Origin: Oopsacas minuta
Taxonomy: Eukaryota > Porifera > Hexactinellida > Lyssacinosida > Leucopsacidae
NCBI GenBank assembly: GCA_024704765.1
Contig: JAKMXF010000305.1
Coordinates: forward strand, 408,778 to 472,777
Length of the DNA stretch: 64,000 nucleotides
Direction: 5' to 3'
In this document: positions 9,741 through 21,987 of the stretch, piece after piece
Layout of the letters: every line of letters starts with the position of its first letter
Position numbering within the stretch: position 1 is the stretch's first letter
Program-made: the position numbers and the translations under genes
Notes under the pieces: generated by a model
The model's input: only the letters and a program-made list of their open reading frames with translations
Database searches by the model: none
What the model was told of the DNA's origin: nothing

Positions 9741-11090
9741 TTGAGGGCCACTGGGGCGGTCGAGCTAATTACTGATCACTGCCCATTGAAGTGGCTCCGT
9801 TGTCAAAAGGATCCCCGCCGGACCTTTGCTAGGTGGTTGCTTGAGCTGGAGGAGTACAGCTACCAGATTACCCATCGGAAGGGGAAAGACAACAATCTAC
9901 CCGACTACCTGAGTAGGGCAAGAACTACTTCGATTAGCCCCGAGGTCCAAGATGATTCCGGTTTCGAAGATAAGATATTCACGCTTTCAGATGACACGAC
10001 TGAGTTAGATTCAACCAAGTTAGATCTGACCAAGCTCCAAGGAGAAGATGCTACTATTAGCGACGCGGTTGAACAACTGAAGGAGACCGGGAATGTGTCT
10101 TCCGGCAGGCTGCAGGAGATATCCGGGAGTCTCGCCATACTAAATGGAATGTTGTTGTATCGAGAGCGTGCCGTAGTGCCTCTCGGTGCTAGAAGAACGG
10201 TACTGGGTTTGATTCACGGGGCAGGTCACTTTGGCCAGAAGCGAACGTTACAAATCCTGAGAAGGAGCTACTTCTGGTTCGGTATGGCCAAGGACGCTCG
10301 CGATTGGTGCCGAAGTTGTCTCGTATGTCAGAAGGCGAAGGCACCGAATCAGGCGAGAGTACCTATCCAAGAATTCAAGATGGACGGGATTGGACCCGGG
10401 GACCTTGTAGCTATGGACATCGGCACTCTCCCTTGGGCCGACCAGAAGTTCCGGTATTTTCTATGTATCGTCGACATATTTACACGTTATATGGAGCTCA
10501 TCTCTTTGCAAGACCAGTCCGCAGCGTCCTTAGTGCGTGAGTTCCAGTGTGGTTGGATTTTTCGAGGGCACGGTGTACCTAAAGGTCTGTTAACAGACCA
10601 AGCACATAATATTGATGGTGTAGAGATAAGGGCGTTGTGCGAAAGATTGGGGAGTGAGAAGCGGTACTCCTCACCCTACCATCCTCAAGGAGATGGCTTG
10701 GTAGAGAGGAGTATCGGGCTAGCCAAGCAGGTGGCGAGATGTCTAACTCTAGATCGTAAACTCCCCAAGGAGTCATGGCCTGAGATCCTACCTGAGGTCT
10801 CGTTTTATTGTAACAAAGGTGAGGATTCGTCAACAAAGTTCTCTCCCCAGCGACTTATGACGGGTAGACAGCCAACATCGCCTATAGACGCCATGATTTC
10901 CAGAAAGGATTTGAATCAGACGCTTAGTCATACCGTACACATCGAGGAACTAGAAGGGATTTCAGCAGAATTGGAGAAACTAGCCCGTGAAAATGACCTT
11001 CAAGTAAAACGGCTGAGAAACGACTACCCCAACAAAGGAGCGGTGACACCTTTGTCTCGAAAAGGGAGACCTAATACTCGAGAGGAATGA
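9741..11090 (+). pseudogene. RNase H end and integrase of the Gypsy-type element
   Basis: Starts in RNase H (ITDHCPLKWL and the later RKGKDNNLPDYLSR). The integrase follows: an HHCC zinc domain with H-x3-H in IHGAGHFG and cysteines in CRSCLVC, then a DDE core. Core motifs are AMDIG (first Asp), LLTDQAHN (second Asp) and SPYHPQGDGLVERS (Glu). Integrase inserts the cDNA into the chromosome. This 450-codon frame is uninterrupted up to the TGA at 11088-11090, where a shift separates it from the C-terminal tail. Confidence 0.85.
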
Positions 11091-11106
11091 AACGCGAAAA
11101 GATTCA

Positions 11107-11514
11107 TTGGACCCCAAATTCATTGGCCCTTACACAGTACTCGACTCAAAAGGAACCAATGTTAAGGTTCGAAAAGGGAACAGACATAGGTGGATACACG
11201 CGGGCCGCTGCAAACTATTCGAAGACAGCCACTCCATCCCCCTCACCAGTGGTCCCTCTGAGCCAGGAGAAGTAGTCCGGCCCCCCTTGGGGGAGGTAGA
11301 CGCACCAACCATCGGTACTTATAATGAGCAGCAACAGGAAGAGGCAGTAGGAGTTAATGTGGATCCAGGAACAGAAACCCAGGATCTGAGCGGTGAAGGA
11401 GAAGAGGTTGGTCCTGCAAGACGTTACCCATTACGATCCCGCAAACAAAAAGAGTACCCAGGTTTTGTACTTAGTACTGAAATCTTACCTAGCCAGGCCC
11501 TTATATCTATTTAA
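11107..11514 (+). pseudogene. Integrase C-terminal tail of the Gypsy-type element
   Basis: Frame-shifted continuation of the integrase. KFIGPYTVLD and HRWIHAGRCKLF match the beta-barrel/GPY-like C-terminal domain. An acidic, low-complexity segment follows, ending in the basic motif RRYPLRSRK. It ends just before the polypurine tract. The open part stays intact for 136 codons. Confidence 0.7.
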
Positions 11515-11524
11515 GTGGGAGTGA
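11514..11524 (+). promoter_or_regulatory. Polypurine tract
   Basis: AGTGGGAGTGA lies immediately upstream of the 3' LTR. Only the two T residues break the purine run. It sits where plus-strand DNA synthesis is primed in LTR retrotransposons. Confidence 0.65.
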
Positions 11525-11667
11525 TGTGACGACTAGCAACGTACTAGAACAACCATAACAGATTAACATTTAGTCTAGTATAGTAGATTACTCGCAGTCT
11601 TATTCAGTCTAAGTTTGACTTATTTGTATTTCTACTATAGCTAATATATTTCCAAGCTTGTATCACA
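11525..11667 (+). repeat. 3' LTR of the Gypsy-type element
   Basis: A 143-bp direct copy of 4297-4439, from TGTGACGACTAG to GCTTGTATCACA, followed by the CGCG duplication. Confidence 0.93.
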
Positions 11668-11671
11668 CGCG

Positions 11672-12115
11672 GGAAGCGCTGTCTCAAGTCTTCAAACCTA
11701 TTGGAGACTAATACAATTTTTTCCGCGGAGAATTTGTCTTATTTAGGAGATTATTCCTAACTTCTTCACTTTTTATCCTATATTAGAGCGCTTTTGCTGT
11801 ATGGGATTTTCTCAGCCAGTTCTATTCAGAAACACCGCAAGATAGTTGAATTGCATCATCAATAAAAAGAGGTACAGTAACGTAATTATAACCAAATTCC
11901 AGGATATAGGATGATATGCAAAGAGCAATCTTTGAAGACTCGAGGAGGTTACTATTTATTGTATTGACAATCTAGCTGTTCTAAGACTTTTAGAGCTTGA
12001 ATACGGAGATTTTAAGTTAATGTGCTTTGAAGTTCGAGCTGCATACGGCTCTCCTATTTAGTTCACAGACCCAGCTCTGTTGTTCTAATGGAAATAGCCA
12101 CAGTATACTTAGACC
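11672..12115. other. Intergenic DNA, no gene seen
   Basis: AT-rich flanking DNA with no open frame or repeat of note. Confidence 0.4.
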
Positions 12116-12535
12116 CAGAGTTGTGGATTTGATTTGATTTGGTGAATTTGATGCATTTGTAAAGGGAAATTATATTATTTGATTTGGATTTGATTTGGAT
12201 TTGATGAAATCTTTGAGTCAAATCCTTTGTTAAATTATGTTGGCTGGTGTTCTTATCAGAATAAATAATTATTTGTGCATTACAGTAGTATATGCTCTTA
12301 TATCTAGGTTGTTTAATGCGACATTTAATGAAAATGTATTACGTTTAATTGTTATACGTTATATACGTATTGATCAACTAAGTATTTTATTAAATCATAT
12401 CGAACAAGTACGCATTTCAATTAGTTCTCTCTATATTATTTGGATTTGATTGGAATTGATTTGATTTAGATGGATCTAATTAGGATTTGATTGATTTGGA
12501 TTGCATGACATATCAATCAATTCCACAACTCTCTG
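12116..12535. mobile_element. Probable MITE with GATTTG-rich ends
   Basis: The left end CAGAGTTGTGGATTTGATT and the right end read on the minus strand, CAGAGAGTTGTGGAATTGATT, are imperfect inverted repeats. Each leads into a GATTTG/GATTTGGATTT array (12122-12215 and 12440-12500). CAGAG tips suggest a hAT-type MITE, but no 8-bp duplication is visible. The 70-codon frame at 12237-12449 has no motif. Confidence 0.45.
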
Positions 12536-13020
12536 TATATCGCATATAATTGTAGATCATTTGGACTATTTAATGAGAACTTTCTTAAATATTGTCGTCT
12601 ACTCCTTGAAAGATATTAGAGTACTCTTGTGACTTAGATTAAATGTTAGAAAAGTGGTACTTGTTTCTCTGTGACGAGTGTAGTTTTAGCAAACTATTCG
12701 ACAAGGTTCACTACAGTTACAAATATGACTCAATTTTGCCTATCAGATATAAATTCAACGAGCCTTTAGCACCTTGCTTCGCGATGAACTCGGCGCAATG
12801 CACCTCAAGGCATTCATTATTCACCAAATTGACGGAATCTCTGAGAATTATAATATAGATATATTTAGAAAAATGTAATTCGCAATTATACTTACATGTC
12901 ATATTTAGTATTGAATTAGTTTGAAAGATCAACCCCATTTGTAGCCGTTATGGCAAGTCTATTCATAAAAAAATATTTTACATATCGACAAACGAACAAA
13001 CGGACAAACAACAATTGAGA
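12536..13020. other. Intergenic DNA, no supported gene
   Basis: Two overlapping frames near 12643-12938 on opposite strands have no motif and look like chance. Confidence 0.35.
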
Positions 13021-13160
13021 TTTATAAAATAAATGTTGTTTACAATGCCATATTCGGACTCAGCATATTCGATTACCCCAGTATAGTCGTTGAAACCATT
13101 TCTACAAGAATTTTGAAATTTATTTGCTTTATAGTCATAAATTCGTATCCAGCGTACTTC
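13021..13160 (-). repeat. Dispersed AT-rich repeat with GGGGTAATCG core (copy 1)
   Basis: Read on the minus strand it has AAATTTCAAAATTCTTG, GGTTTCAACGACTAT, TGGGGTAATCGAATATG and GTCCGAATATGG. This matches the order of blocks at 17595-17672 on the plus strand. Both copies also have a TTTGT/GTCCG run nearby. Non-coding, class unknown. Confidence 0.4.
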
Positions 13161-13639
13161 GTTACTGCTTGGTAGCCGTTTGGTGCAAGCCTGTGCGTAT
13201 ATTTTGAGATTTGGATTATTTGTCTACCTTATATTCGTAAAAACAATAATAATTTCACATATGAGAATCTTGAAAAGATATACCGACTTACTATGAAAGC
13301 CAACCATTTTCGATATGTGCGAACTATACTAAAGTATAGTTGGCACAGCATATAGTAGAATATGACTAATCTAAGAGCGATCTTTTTCGGTTGCGCCTGG
13401 CAAATTTCTCCGTCACCTCCTCGGAGTTGAAAGGACCTGATTTTCGTTATATATGGGAATGTATTATTAATGGAGTATGTCTATGTATACTCCAGGGGAA
13501 AATTCACATTCAGGGGATAATTTCACTTCGATATAAGCGGCTGTTCCGTTATATCCGAGTTCGATGTAATGGTGAGTTATCTGTACCAAGCAATAAAGTC
13601 AATATTTGCATTATTAATCAATTAAGTTAATCTATTATA

Positions 13640-14112
13640 GTATATAGCTGATCAGGTCCATATAAAAGAAAATTTTCTTCTCCAATGAAGTTTATTTAAT
13701 TATAATTGTCTATCATCATTCACATGTAAGGTTAGGTTTCTATGCACAGAATTGGCAATATGAAAATTTAATTAAAAATAACTGGAGTAAACGGGGCCGC
13801 CCCACATCCCTTCACTTAAAAATCTATTCTTTTAAATTCAAATTTAATTTTTACTGAGGTAAGGGGGGCCTGGCCCCCATGTATCCGTCCATGGTTATAA
13901 CCACTTAGATTCTATTCTTGCTAAAGAAATATGGGATTCTCTATGGATTTAAGGACTAGAGAGTGGAATTCATCATGAAACAGCGATCTAGTTGTATGTT
14001 ACAAGTATATTAAGAGAAATATTCCGCAAGGATAACACACTTCTAATTATAAGTTTGCACTCATGGTCTTAATACCAATTATGCTAACGTCAATCATTAA
14101 ATGGCGCCTAAG
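13640..14112. other. Intergenic DNA with GC-rich palindromic blocks
   Basis: The blocks GGGGCCGCCCC (13794-13804) and GGGGGGCCTGGCCCCC (13864-13879) flank an AT-rich core and may be the ends of a small MITE. No gene. Confidence 0.3.
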
Positions 14113-14475
14113 CTACTTAACCACAAATTTTTGAACCTCATAAATGTTCCCACTGGATTCTCCATACCAGGATACCCTAATAAATGTGGAATCTGTATAA
14201 ATATAAAGTATAGTTTGTCTAAATGTGTCAAATACAAACTTGCATTTTTCATTCTTTGGCTTTCTCGGGAATTTATCTAGCCGAGGTGTTACACTCGGGA
14301 GTCCGTGGATAAGGCTATGATGGAGGTTCAAATATGATATGTAGACATAACGGTCTCCAGGCGAAGGTTGTCGTTTAATTCTTAGGCAATCTACCTCTAT
14401 TCCTTTCAGGCTTGCCGTGAAGATGAAAAATCCCATGCATATCCATGTCTTTTTGCGTGGATATCCACAACCCAA
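14113..14475 (-). other. Unidentified 120-codon open frame
   Basis: An uninterrupted frame with no domain I recognise. It is rich in aromatic and basic residues (KFPRKPKNEKC, YIYTDSTFIRVSWYG) and has no signal peptide. It lies next to a hAT pseudogene on the same strand and could be a host exon, an element fragment or chance. Coding status is not established. Confidence 0.15.
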
Positions 14476-14577
14476 GACTGGCTAGTAGTGATCGTTATTT
14501 GCAGGTAATCGCTATGCAGAGGTTGATTAATGTATTAAATGTTGTACTAAATCTCTAGATACTATGTAAACTATCAT

Positions 14578-16460
14578 TCATAAACTCAAAACCCTCAATA
14601 TCACTATGATCCTCAAATGATAGTGATTTTGATTATTGTTGATAGCTTTTGCTACTTCCACTGGTTCGATTACAATTCCCGGATTCTTGATTAGTGTTAT
14701 ATATTTCTTCTGGTACATGATGTATACCAGTTTCTTCACGACCTCCGGAGACATCGTCTTTCTCATCTTCGAAAGTAGATTGCCGGCCTGGCTGAACAAC
14801 CTCTCCACCGCTGCAGAAGATACTGGTGCGGAGAAAAGTATTTTTGCTCAGGTGCGCAGACGTGTTAGCCCACTGTACCGCCAAAACTCAGTCGGATCCT
14901 TCATGGGTATCCGCGTATCTCTGAACTCTTGGAGCTCTATACCAAGAGTAGAAACCTTTGGCTTTTGGCTAGCGGCCGCTCATCCTCATCATTATCAGAG
15001 GTAAACAGGTACAGATCTTGAAGAGGGTCTCCAGACTTTTGCTGATTAACCTTTTTCAGTCCATGTGGATCGTGCTGTTTAACAGATGTTTCGCACATTC
15101 AAAAGAGCTGTTCAAGATACTGATCAACAAGGCTGTCGTGTTCAGCTGCCACTTTCAGCCAGTTAGCAACGAATATTTTATGCATTGAACTATTCGATCG
15201 GGAATACTGCTTTACATACCCTCAAATATAAATGGTTTTCGACATATTCAGACCTACAAGAATGAAATTGTAAATTGCAGAAACGTGCTCAGCAGAGAAA
15301 TTAGTGAATAAAGGTTAATGTAGACCATGTAGGTTTAGTTGCTTACTTGAGAGATAAGCAGCAGATTGTGAAAAGGCAGATCCAGAACATCCAGAATTTT
15401 TGCTCCATTTAACCTCGCAGATTCTGGCATAAATCTCTTGTAACACCTTGCTCAGATTCATCTACTTGGCGACCGAATAAATACATGATCTATGCATCCA
15501 ATCTACCTTCAAAATTGTGATCAATTGTCTCCCATCGACCATCGAAAGCAGCTTCAACTTGTTCTCATTATCAGTAGTAACAAAGAATGGGTACCGTGGT
15601 TTCATACCCAACGAAATGTCTCTTCAAACATTTTGAATGTGAATTCTGAGTCATGTGAGACATCGTCGAGGTTCTCCAGACGAAGGGGAACTGAAACCAC
15701 TCCAATTCCTCGGTTAATCCACAAGCAATAATTCTACCATATTCAATTCGTTGCTGGTGCTTACCAGACCAATAATCTATAATCCCGGAGACACATCTAT
15801 CGGCCGCTTCAGATTGCGAAAACAACATGTACAGCTGCTTGAGTTGTAATGGGCGGCTTTACCTTTCTCTTGTATACCTGTAAAATGGTTACTTGAAATT
15901 GGCTTGATCATGTATACATACATATTTATTCCTAGAATCCAATTAATTTATTGCATTTGAAACAAATTTGTATTTGATTTATTCATTCGTATCATAAAAT
16001 AGTTAGGAAAAAGTATAAAATCACGTACCTTTGTGATGTAGGTCCGCCCAATGTTCCAGTTGTACAGAGAATTGGTTCTTATGGTCAATTCTGCTGTATA
16101 GTTGGCATGAGCCGAAGCTAAGTTGGCACATGCGTTGATGGAAATGGTTGGGTTCTCGCTTAACTGATCCACTACTTCATCCCTCCACATTCTCTTCAAC
16201 TTGCACGGTAGAGGCTTCCTTGTTTCTGATGGCTTCAACGCGGCAAAGCAATGCTCGATTAGAGGCTGTTGGGCAGATGTAGAAGCCTTAGACTCATTCT
16301 TGCTACACATTTCCTGGTGGAGTTTCACGGTGCTCATCCCAGTCTGGTTTATCCATTTTCCTTTGGTCTAATTGTACCACACGAATGTTCTGAAACAAAA
16401 ACCACACGAGAGGTATGGCGGGTGTTTCTTTTCCTCAGTGAGGTAGATAGCTTTGGCATT
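14578..16460 (-). pseudogene. hAT transposase with BED-type zinc finger (broken)
   Basis: Read on the minus strand. The N-terminal end near 16430-16300 has a BED-like finger (CGFCFRTF, then VKLHQEMC). The region 16337-15948 runs on in one frame. The interior at 15828-15571 is degraded. The C-terminal end at 14900-14680 has SSAAVERLFSQAGNLLSKMRKTMSPEVVKKLV. The latter is the hAT dimerisation block, with the SAxxERxFSxAG motif. Several stops and shifts are visible, so the gene is dead. No terminal repeats were found around it. Confidence 0.75.
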
Positions 16461-16888
16461 CATATTATTTTTTTGGGAGATGCAGGTACATCTTTGTAGA
16501 TGGCCGAGTTATCTCTTAGTCTTCCATTTATGCAATCACGACTGATTTCTTGGAATTCCATTAGGTAAAATTAAAGATGATTACACTGACATACAACATT
16601 TTGATGATCTTCTTTCTCTATAATTTTTGCATAGTGTAGATATATATTGGGAATTATTATGTATGTTTCGCGTTCTCAAGGGTACTAAAAGTAAGAAATT
16701 TCTATTTTAGTTATGTCGGTCTTTTAATTGACTACATGGTCAAAGTATTTCTAAATTCAATTCTACACATCACCCTTATCCAATTTATTTGCTTTTAATT
16801 GCCTATATGATGTAAATTGCCTCTAATAGTAGTTATAATCTGTTTTAATCCACTCGAGATTTAGTTTAGCTTGTTCATTTTATTGTTT

Positions 16889-17350
16889 ATGGATTCTAGG
16901 GTTTGTAACTATACTCCTGAAAAGTTTTGTTATATTTGTGGGAGGTATACTACAACTGACCAACGGCAAAATATCACAAAGACTGTAGAACGCTGTTATT
17001 CGCATATTTTGGATGATCTTGGGGATCAAGATTAGCCGTGGGCTCCACACAACGCCTGTAAGACATGCGTTGAGAACTTACGCTTGCGGTATGCTGGGAA
17101 GAGAAAGAAAATGCCGTTTGCGTTTCCGATGCTATGGAGAGAGCCGATGTGTCATCTTTCGGGATGGCATTTCTGTATAACGAAAATTGATAGTATCACA
17201 AAAATGAATGAACCCAGTATTGTGTATCCAGATGTACTGTCCGCCATTAGGCCAGTTCCACGTTCAGAGAACCTACCTGTACGAGTTCCATTAGAAATAT
17301 TGGACATTAGCAGTGACAATGATAGTAATGGAGATACTATCATTGTCACT
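16889..17350 (+). pseudogene. Diverged N-terminal relic of the CACTG-element transposase family
   Basis: Starting at ATG 16889, the frame shares the cysteine-domain layout of the transposases at 6551-8271 and 46862-48578: FCYICGRYTT, QNITK, LGDQD, APHNACKTC, KKMPFAFPMLWREP and SAIRPVPRSENLP. The sequences are clearly diverged and on the opposite strand. A TAG replaces the residue after LGDQD (near 17034). The DDE half is missing, and the frame breaks up at the 17310 hairpin. Confidence 0.7.
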
Positions 17351-17352
17351 GC
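17310..17352. repeat. 17-bp perfect hairpin
   Basis: GCAGTGACAATGATAGT and its exact reverse complement are separated by 9 bases. It is immediately followed by a TGTC/TGTCCG short tandem run (17355-17390). It marks the point where the transposase relic ends. Confidence 0.7.
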
Positions 17353-17594
17353 TATCTGTTTGTCTGTCTGTCTGTCTGTCCGTCCGTTTATTTGTTGCTA
17401 AGGAAGCTGAAATGGAATGTGGAATTCGTATTTGCAAAAATGTTTGTATCTATATATCTATGGTGTTAATCAAGAAATATACAAATTTCATAAACTTGAC
17501 TAAAGGTTAGCCAATATCCTGAATCCGAATCACACATGAATTGGTCATATACAAATTTTAGTTGTTTATATGAATATTAAGTGAACAAAAAGTA

Positions 17595-17780
17595 AACAAA
17601 TTTCAAAATTATCCTGGAAACGTGGTTTCAATGGTTATTGTGGGGTAATCGGGACGCTGATTCCGAATATCACACAAACTAATAGTCAAAGCGAGGGCCG
17701 AAGGCCGAATACGGACACGAAGTGTTAGAATCCGCGTAGTACAAGCCGCAAGGAAGCGTAGTGTCCTAGTGATAGTTAAT
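17595..17780 (+). repeat. Dispersed AT-rich repeat with GGGGTAATCG core (copy 2)
   Basis: AAATTTCAAAATTATCC, GGTTTCAATGGTTAT, TGGGGTAATCGGGACG and GATTCCGAATATC occur in order. A GC-richer tail follows (GCGAGGGCCGAAGGCCGAA), with GAAGCGTAGTG near the end. It matches the 13021-13160 copy in inverse orientation. Non-coding. Confidence 0.4.
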
Positions 17781-18035
17781 ATTAATATGATTTAGTAGGT
17801 AATAAACATAAATGTATGTTTAATTTCATATATTTAATCGCATATTGGTGTAATCTTCCAACCAAAAAATTACAAATTCTAGACCTGTCGTAAATACATA
17901 CTGAACTAATTCATAAACAATCCCTTCAAATTATTCAATTTCAGCTATTTTTATTTAATCATCAAAAACTTTTTACAATTTTGTATATCAGTGTTATCAT
18001 TGACAATTTTCTATAATACATTTATATAGAGGCGA

Positions 18036-18066
18036 CTACCTGACATTGTTGTGGCTAGTCAGGTAG
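18036..18066. repeat. Small hairpin
   Basis: CTACCTGAC and GTCAGGTAG are inverted across about 13 bases. Its significance is unknown. Confidence 0.45.
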
Positions 18067-18565
18067 CATAAGTCTTCAACAATTACATGAAAAGAAATAT
18101 TATATCACTAATCAATTATAACAGCATCTACTGTTTATCCTATAACAACCATTCAGTGTTGAAATATTTCAAAAAGTACAACATTGAATTAGACATCTAG
18201 AACATACTATGGATCAACGATATTCACAATAGTCCATGGGATATGACCAAAACGGGGAAGTCTCGCTTGTCAGAATTTCGAAGTTGTCACAAGTCAGAAT
18301 CTACTTTTCAGACATGTCGCGTGGCAAAACGAGGTCGGGAAAACCTTTTTATTGTTTTAATTATAAACCCATACCATTGGGAGGGGATTAGGGATATAGT
18401 TCACTACCTTATGGATCTGGGAGTTTTCATTTGTACTCGATATTAAGCTACCCAGGGGCAGGGATAAGGACTTCATGAGAATTTTGTGTTCGGATGGACT
18501 TTGGTTGGACTAATTATTAGAAAAGTTTGCAGAATGGCGGACCATGGATTTTTTGTTTTTAATCT

Positions 18566-18645
18566 TGTGACAACAGTCTGAAAATCGATTCTTACTTGTG
18601 ACAACTGTCTCATAATCGCTTTTGACTAATGACAACGTCTAAATT
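18566..18645. repeat. About 31-bp tandem repeat, 2.7 units
   Basis: Units begin TGTGACAACAGTCTG, TGTGACAACTGTCTC and AATGACAACGTCT, each followed by an AATCG/TTxTGACT-like tail. The period is close to 31 bp. Confidence 0.55.
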
Positions 18646-18649
18646 CTGA

Positions 18650-19140
18650 CTATTGAATGCGCCCCACCAAATCCTAGATGATATCCATGTCCATGGCAAG
18701 CCTGATTCCTTTGGACGCCAACAAAATTTGGCCATATAAGAGTCTCTGAAGTCAATCCCAGAGGTTGTTCTAGCGTTGGCGAGAATGACTACAGTTGTGT
18801 TTCTATAGCTGTAGTAGCAGAGGATCAAATTAAAGTATTTTATTCAGACCTCTTATGTCACTGATGGAAACAGGTTCGAGGGCCCTATCTGAGTGTTACT
18901 AAAGCAAGATCTAGACTTAATAGAACTGGATCGCTGCACTTTTGGAGAGGAAAGTATGACAGATGAAGACCTGACAAGGCTGGTGCGCTTATCTGCTTGT
19001 GACGTCCATCATGATCATCTCCGTTTTGAGAGAAACATGTGGTTAGAAAGGTGCCGTCATGAGAATGCCTCAACGACGGTTGATATATTTAGAAGGAAAC
19101 TCGTCGATGAAGACGCGCGGATATAGAGGATTCCCAATGT
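18650..19140. other. Unassigned region with short opposed frames
   Basis: Frames of 60-77 codons occur on both strands (for example 18893-19126 plus). None has a recognised motif, and no gene is called. Confidence 0.25.
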
Positions 19141-21987
19141 GCACTCATCATATGTTGCCTATATGGGCCTGCCTGTGAGTACATACTAAGCTCGTTCGTT
19201 TAGCATGTTAGGCAGGAGCTATACAAATTTACGATGCAGTCAGACTCAAAAGACCCTAAACCATCGTCCAATCTTGTTTGCTCACACTGACATCGTTCAT
19301 ACCATTGAACTTAAAGCTTTCAAAGATTAATTAGTCGGTAATACAGTACGAAGAAAGAACAATTTCGGGCCAGCACTTAACCGCTTAGTTTGAATATATA
19401 CCGTTTTTTCATTTTGCTTTCTTACACTCAATTATTGTGTTAATCAGATTGTTTTACCATAACATGTTAATTACCAGACTTTCAACATAGTATTGGATGA
19501 TAAAGAACTAATAACTTCAAATACAATATACAGGAGCAAAAAATGGATACTAGTTTGAGAGTGGGTCCCCCCCCCCTAGATATTATGGATTTTGAAATAT
19601 AATTACTCTCTATTTACAATATTGTTTGAAAAATCAATGAAAAAACTTGTTTTGAAAAATTTATTTCAACAGGTAAAAAGTCATAAGTTCTTGGTAAAGT
19701 TCATAGTACTTGACATGTACTTGCCATAAGTCAAGGCTTCATACCAAAGCCAAAATCTAAAGCGCTACGTCAATTGTGCTGTACTATTGATTTGGACCTT
19801 GGACATGTAAGGTCAGTCATTAATTAAATAATTAGGGAATTATATTCATGGCGAAAAAAATTAAACAATATGTTTCGGCACGAATAAATGCATTATTGAT
19901 ACTCACCTTACGCATAATCTATCACTACAGAACTTGAGGTAATTTAAACTGGCTCGCCTAATCACTGGCGTAGCCAGGTTTTTGTGTACTGTGGTGCCAC
20001 CGCGGACCACCTTGGCTACTTCTCTGCGTCTAATCAACTCTTTGCAATACGTACAATCAACTCTCTGCAATACGTACAATTTTAATGTTCCTATATAGTT
20101 TCTACTTTTATCAACTTTTACGCATATGTTCTGGAGATATCTTATCATTCATAAGGTATATCTTTTCCTATATCTACAATCACTGTAGGGTGTCCGCAAA
20201 ATCAAAATTTTGATAAGTTTATGAGGTACACCCTAAACAGTTTCTAAGTATCATAAAATGATTGTGAATCAACACAAACTTTTTATAACACTTAGAAATT
20301 TCAGATATATATGTTGTGATTTAGGGGTCCCGCAATCGCTTCGTAAACTGTATTTCTACATAATTAGATGGAAATTTCAAAATTCAAATTTATGATAGGA
20401 ATTCGCTTTCAAGGGCTAATCTGGGGTAATCGACGATGTGGAATTCAAATATACTATCATATATTAGATATCTTGAATATTTTATAGATTTGAATGTGTT
20501 TTTGGAATGTAGCAAGTGTCTTTAACTCTCCAATAGTTCCCTCTATAACAATTATCTTTCACTGATCACTAAATTCACCTGTTATTTCAAGTAGTTGAAA
20601 AATTCAAATTGTATCTGATATGTAATCAGTTTGTTCTACCAGTACAAATTTAATGTACTTCCCATTATTCATTTATATACTCAAAGTTAAATTTCTTTCA
20701 CAATTCATGTACGAATCTATGATATAATCAATCAGAATGAATTCCTAAATTTACCTAACGGTGTTGGACTAGGATTGTAGTAGTGAGATTTGGAAAATTT
20801 GAATTATGTATTTTCTCAAAAACTTTAAAATTTTCTAATTATGCAAAGGATTCTCATTTTATAATATTTTCGCAAAAAATTTGAACAATCTCACATATTT
20901 TACATTTTCAGCGTCATCAATACCTTGATATTTTTTAAACTAAATTATTTTAAAATATTTTTCTGAATTTTTCAAATTTTCAGGATCTAGTCAATGCACT
21001 CTATATTTCATTATTCCATTGAAAACAATGACCTTCCTTGTTAGTTTTTCCTCTGTACTATTCTTTAAAAGTAATTTTTCTTTAGTATCGGTTTTCTAAA
21101 TATTGTATATTTTTACAAGCCACTGAAATTTGTTGCACTTTTGTGAATATACTATTTGAATGAAAAATTAAGTGATTTTTCTAGATAGTATCAGTAAATT
21201 CGAGTACGAGCCAAAACTTCCAATTCATATATATTTCCATATAATTTAGGCACATATATATAGAAATAGTATGAAAAAGACAAAAAATTTGGTAGTGAAA
21301 TTCGAAATCTGTATATAATTTAACTATGATGTAAAAATCAAGAATGATGTCCGTACCCGACCTAGTAAATAAATTCAGGACGGTCAGGACTATTGGATAC
21401 ATAAAACTGACTCTCGCATCATCTTCCTGATAGTAAAACTTTCGTTAGTCAGGCGTAATCGGGTATACATATCCCAATTTTAATATATAAATCTATGGCT
21501 ACATGATTTACCATATGATTAATCATATTACACAACATTTTGAAACGATGTTAGATATTTCGTTTCAACACGAGTCAGGGGTAATCCAGCATTTAGATAC
21601 TAAATCAATTGGCTAACTCATTGTTAACCTGCGTCACATTTGAATATATTTGAGGTAATCATATGAATAATTATATTTTCACGCCTTTCATCTATAAAAT
21701 ATCCTAGGGTTTTAGAGTTATGGCCGCTACTCCTTCATTATGGGTGCTTCAAGTCCCTTTTGAGACACTAGTTTCACCTCTCTAACTTCATAGGGCCTGA
21801 TGTACTTATTTATTGATTGTTAAAGTATAATTGTTAAATTTATCATCAGATATTTCCTCTATTACTCCCTTCCAATATTTATTACCTGATTTTTTTCCAG
21901 GACAAATTGAAGGATATTCCTCAATTTTTCAATCCAAACCGCTGCTTTTCTCGCGTTCCCTAATTTCTAACGTGTCCCTACTTCTCA
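19141..21987. other. AT-rich intergenic DNA with repeat remnants
   Basis: No gene is supported. It holds a C10 run near 19569 and a CACTGGCGTAGCCAGG end-like motif near 19962. A short direct repeat GCAATACGTACAAT occurs at 20044 and 20068. GGGGTAATC cores lie at 20423 and 21578. Confidence 0.4.

Larger units (their letters stand above)
4297..11667 (+). mobile_element. Gypsy-type LTR retrotransposon, interrupted by a DNA transposon
   Basis: Bounded by two 143-bp TG...CA long terminal repeats and a 4-bp CGCG target duplication (4293-4296 and 11668-11671). The internal order is gag, aspartic protease, reverse transcriptase, RNase H, integrase, which is the Ty3/Gypsy order. No envelope-like gene is present. 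A 2724-bp DNA transposon (6112-8835) splits reverse transcriptase. Without it the element is about 4.65 kb. Frameshifts and stops lie in gag-pol, pol and the integrase tail, so this copy cannot be active. The two LTRs differ at about four positions, so the insertion is not very recent. Confidence 0.93.

Noticed and set aside
14633-15004. Frames on both strands over the hAT C-terminal block (14884-14633 minus, 14636-15004 plus)
   Set aside because: They are shadows of the frame carrying SSAAVERLFSQAG, which has the family motif.
18610-19126. Opposed frames suggesting a helicase-like or Helitron fragment
   Set aside because: No Walker motifs or Rep motifs could be found. The resemblance was too weak to support.
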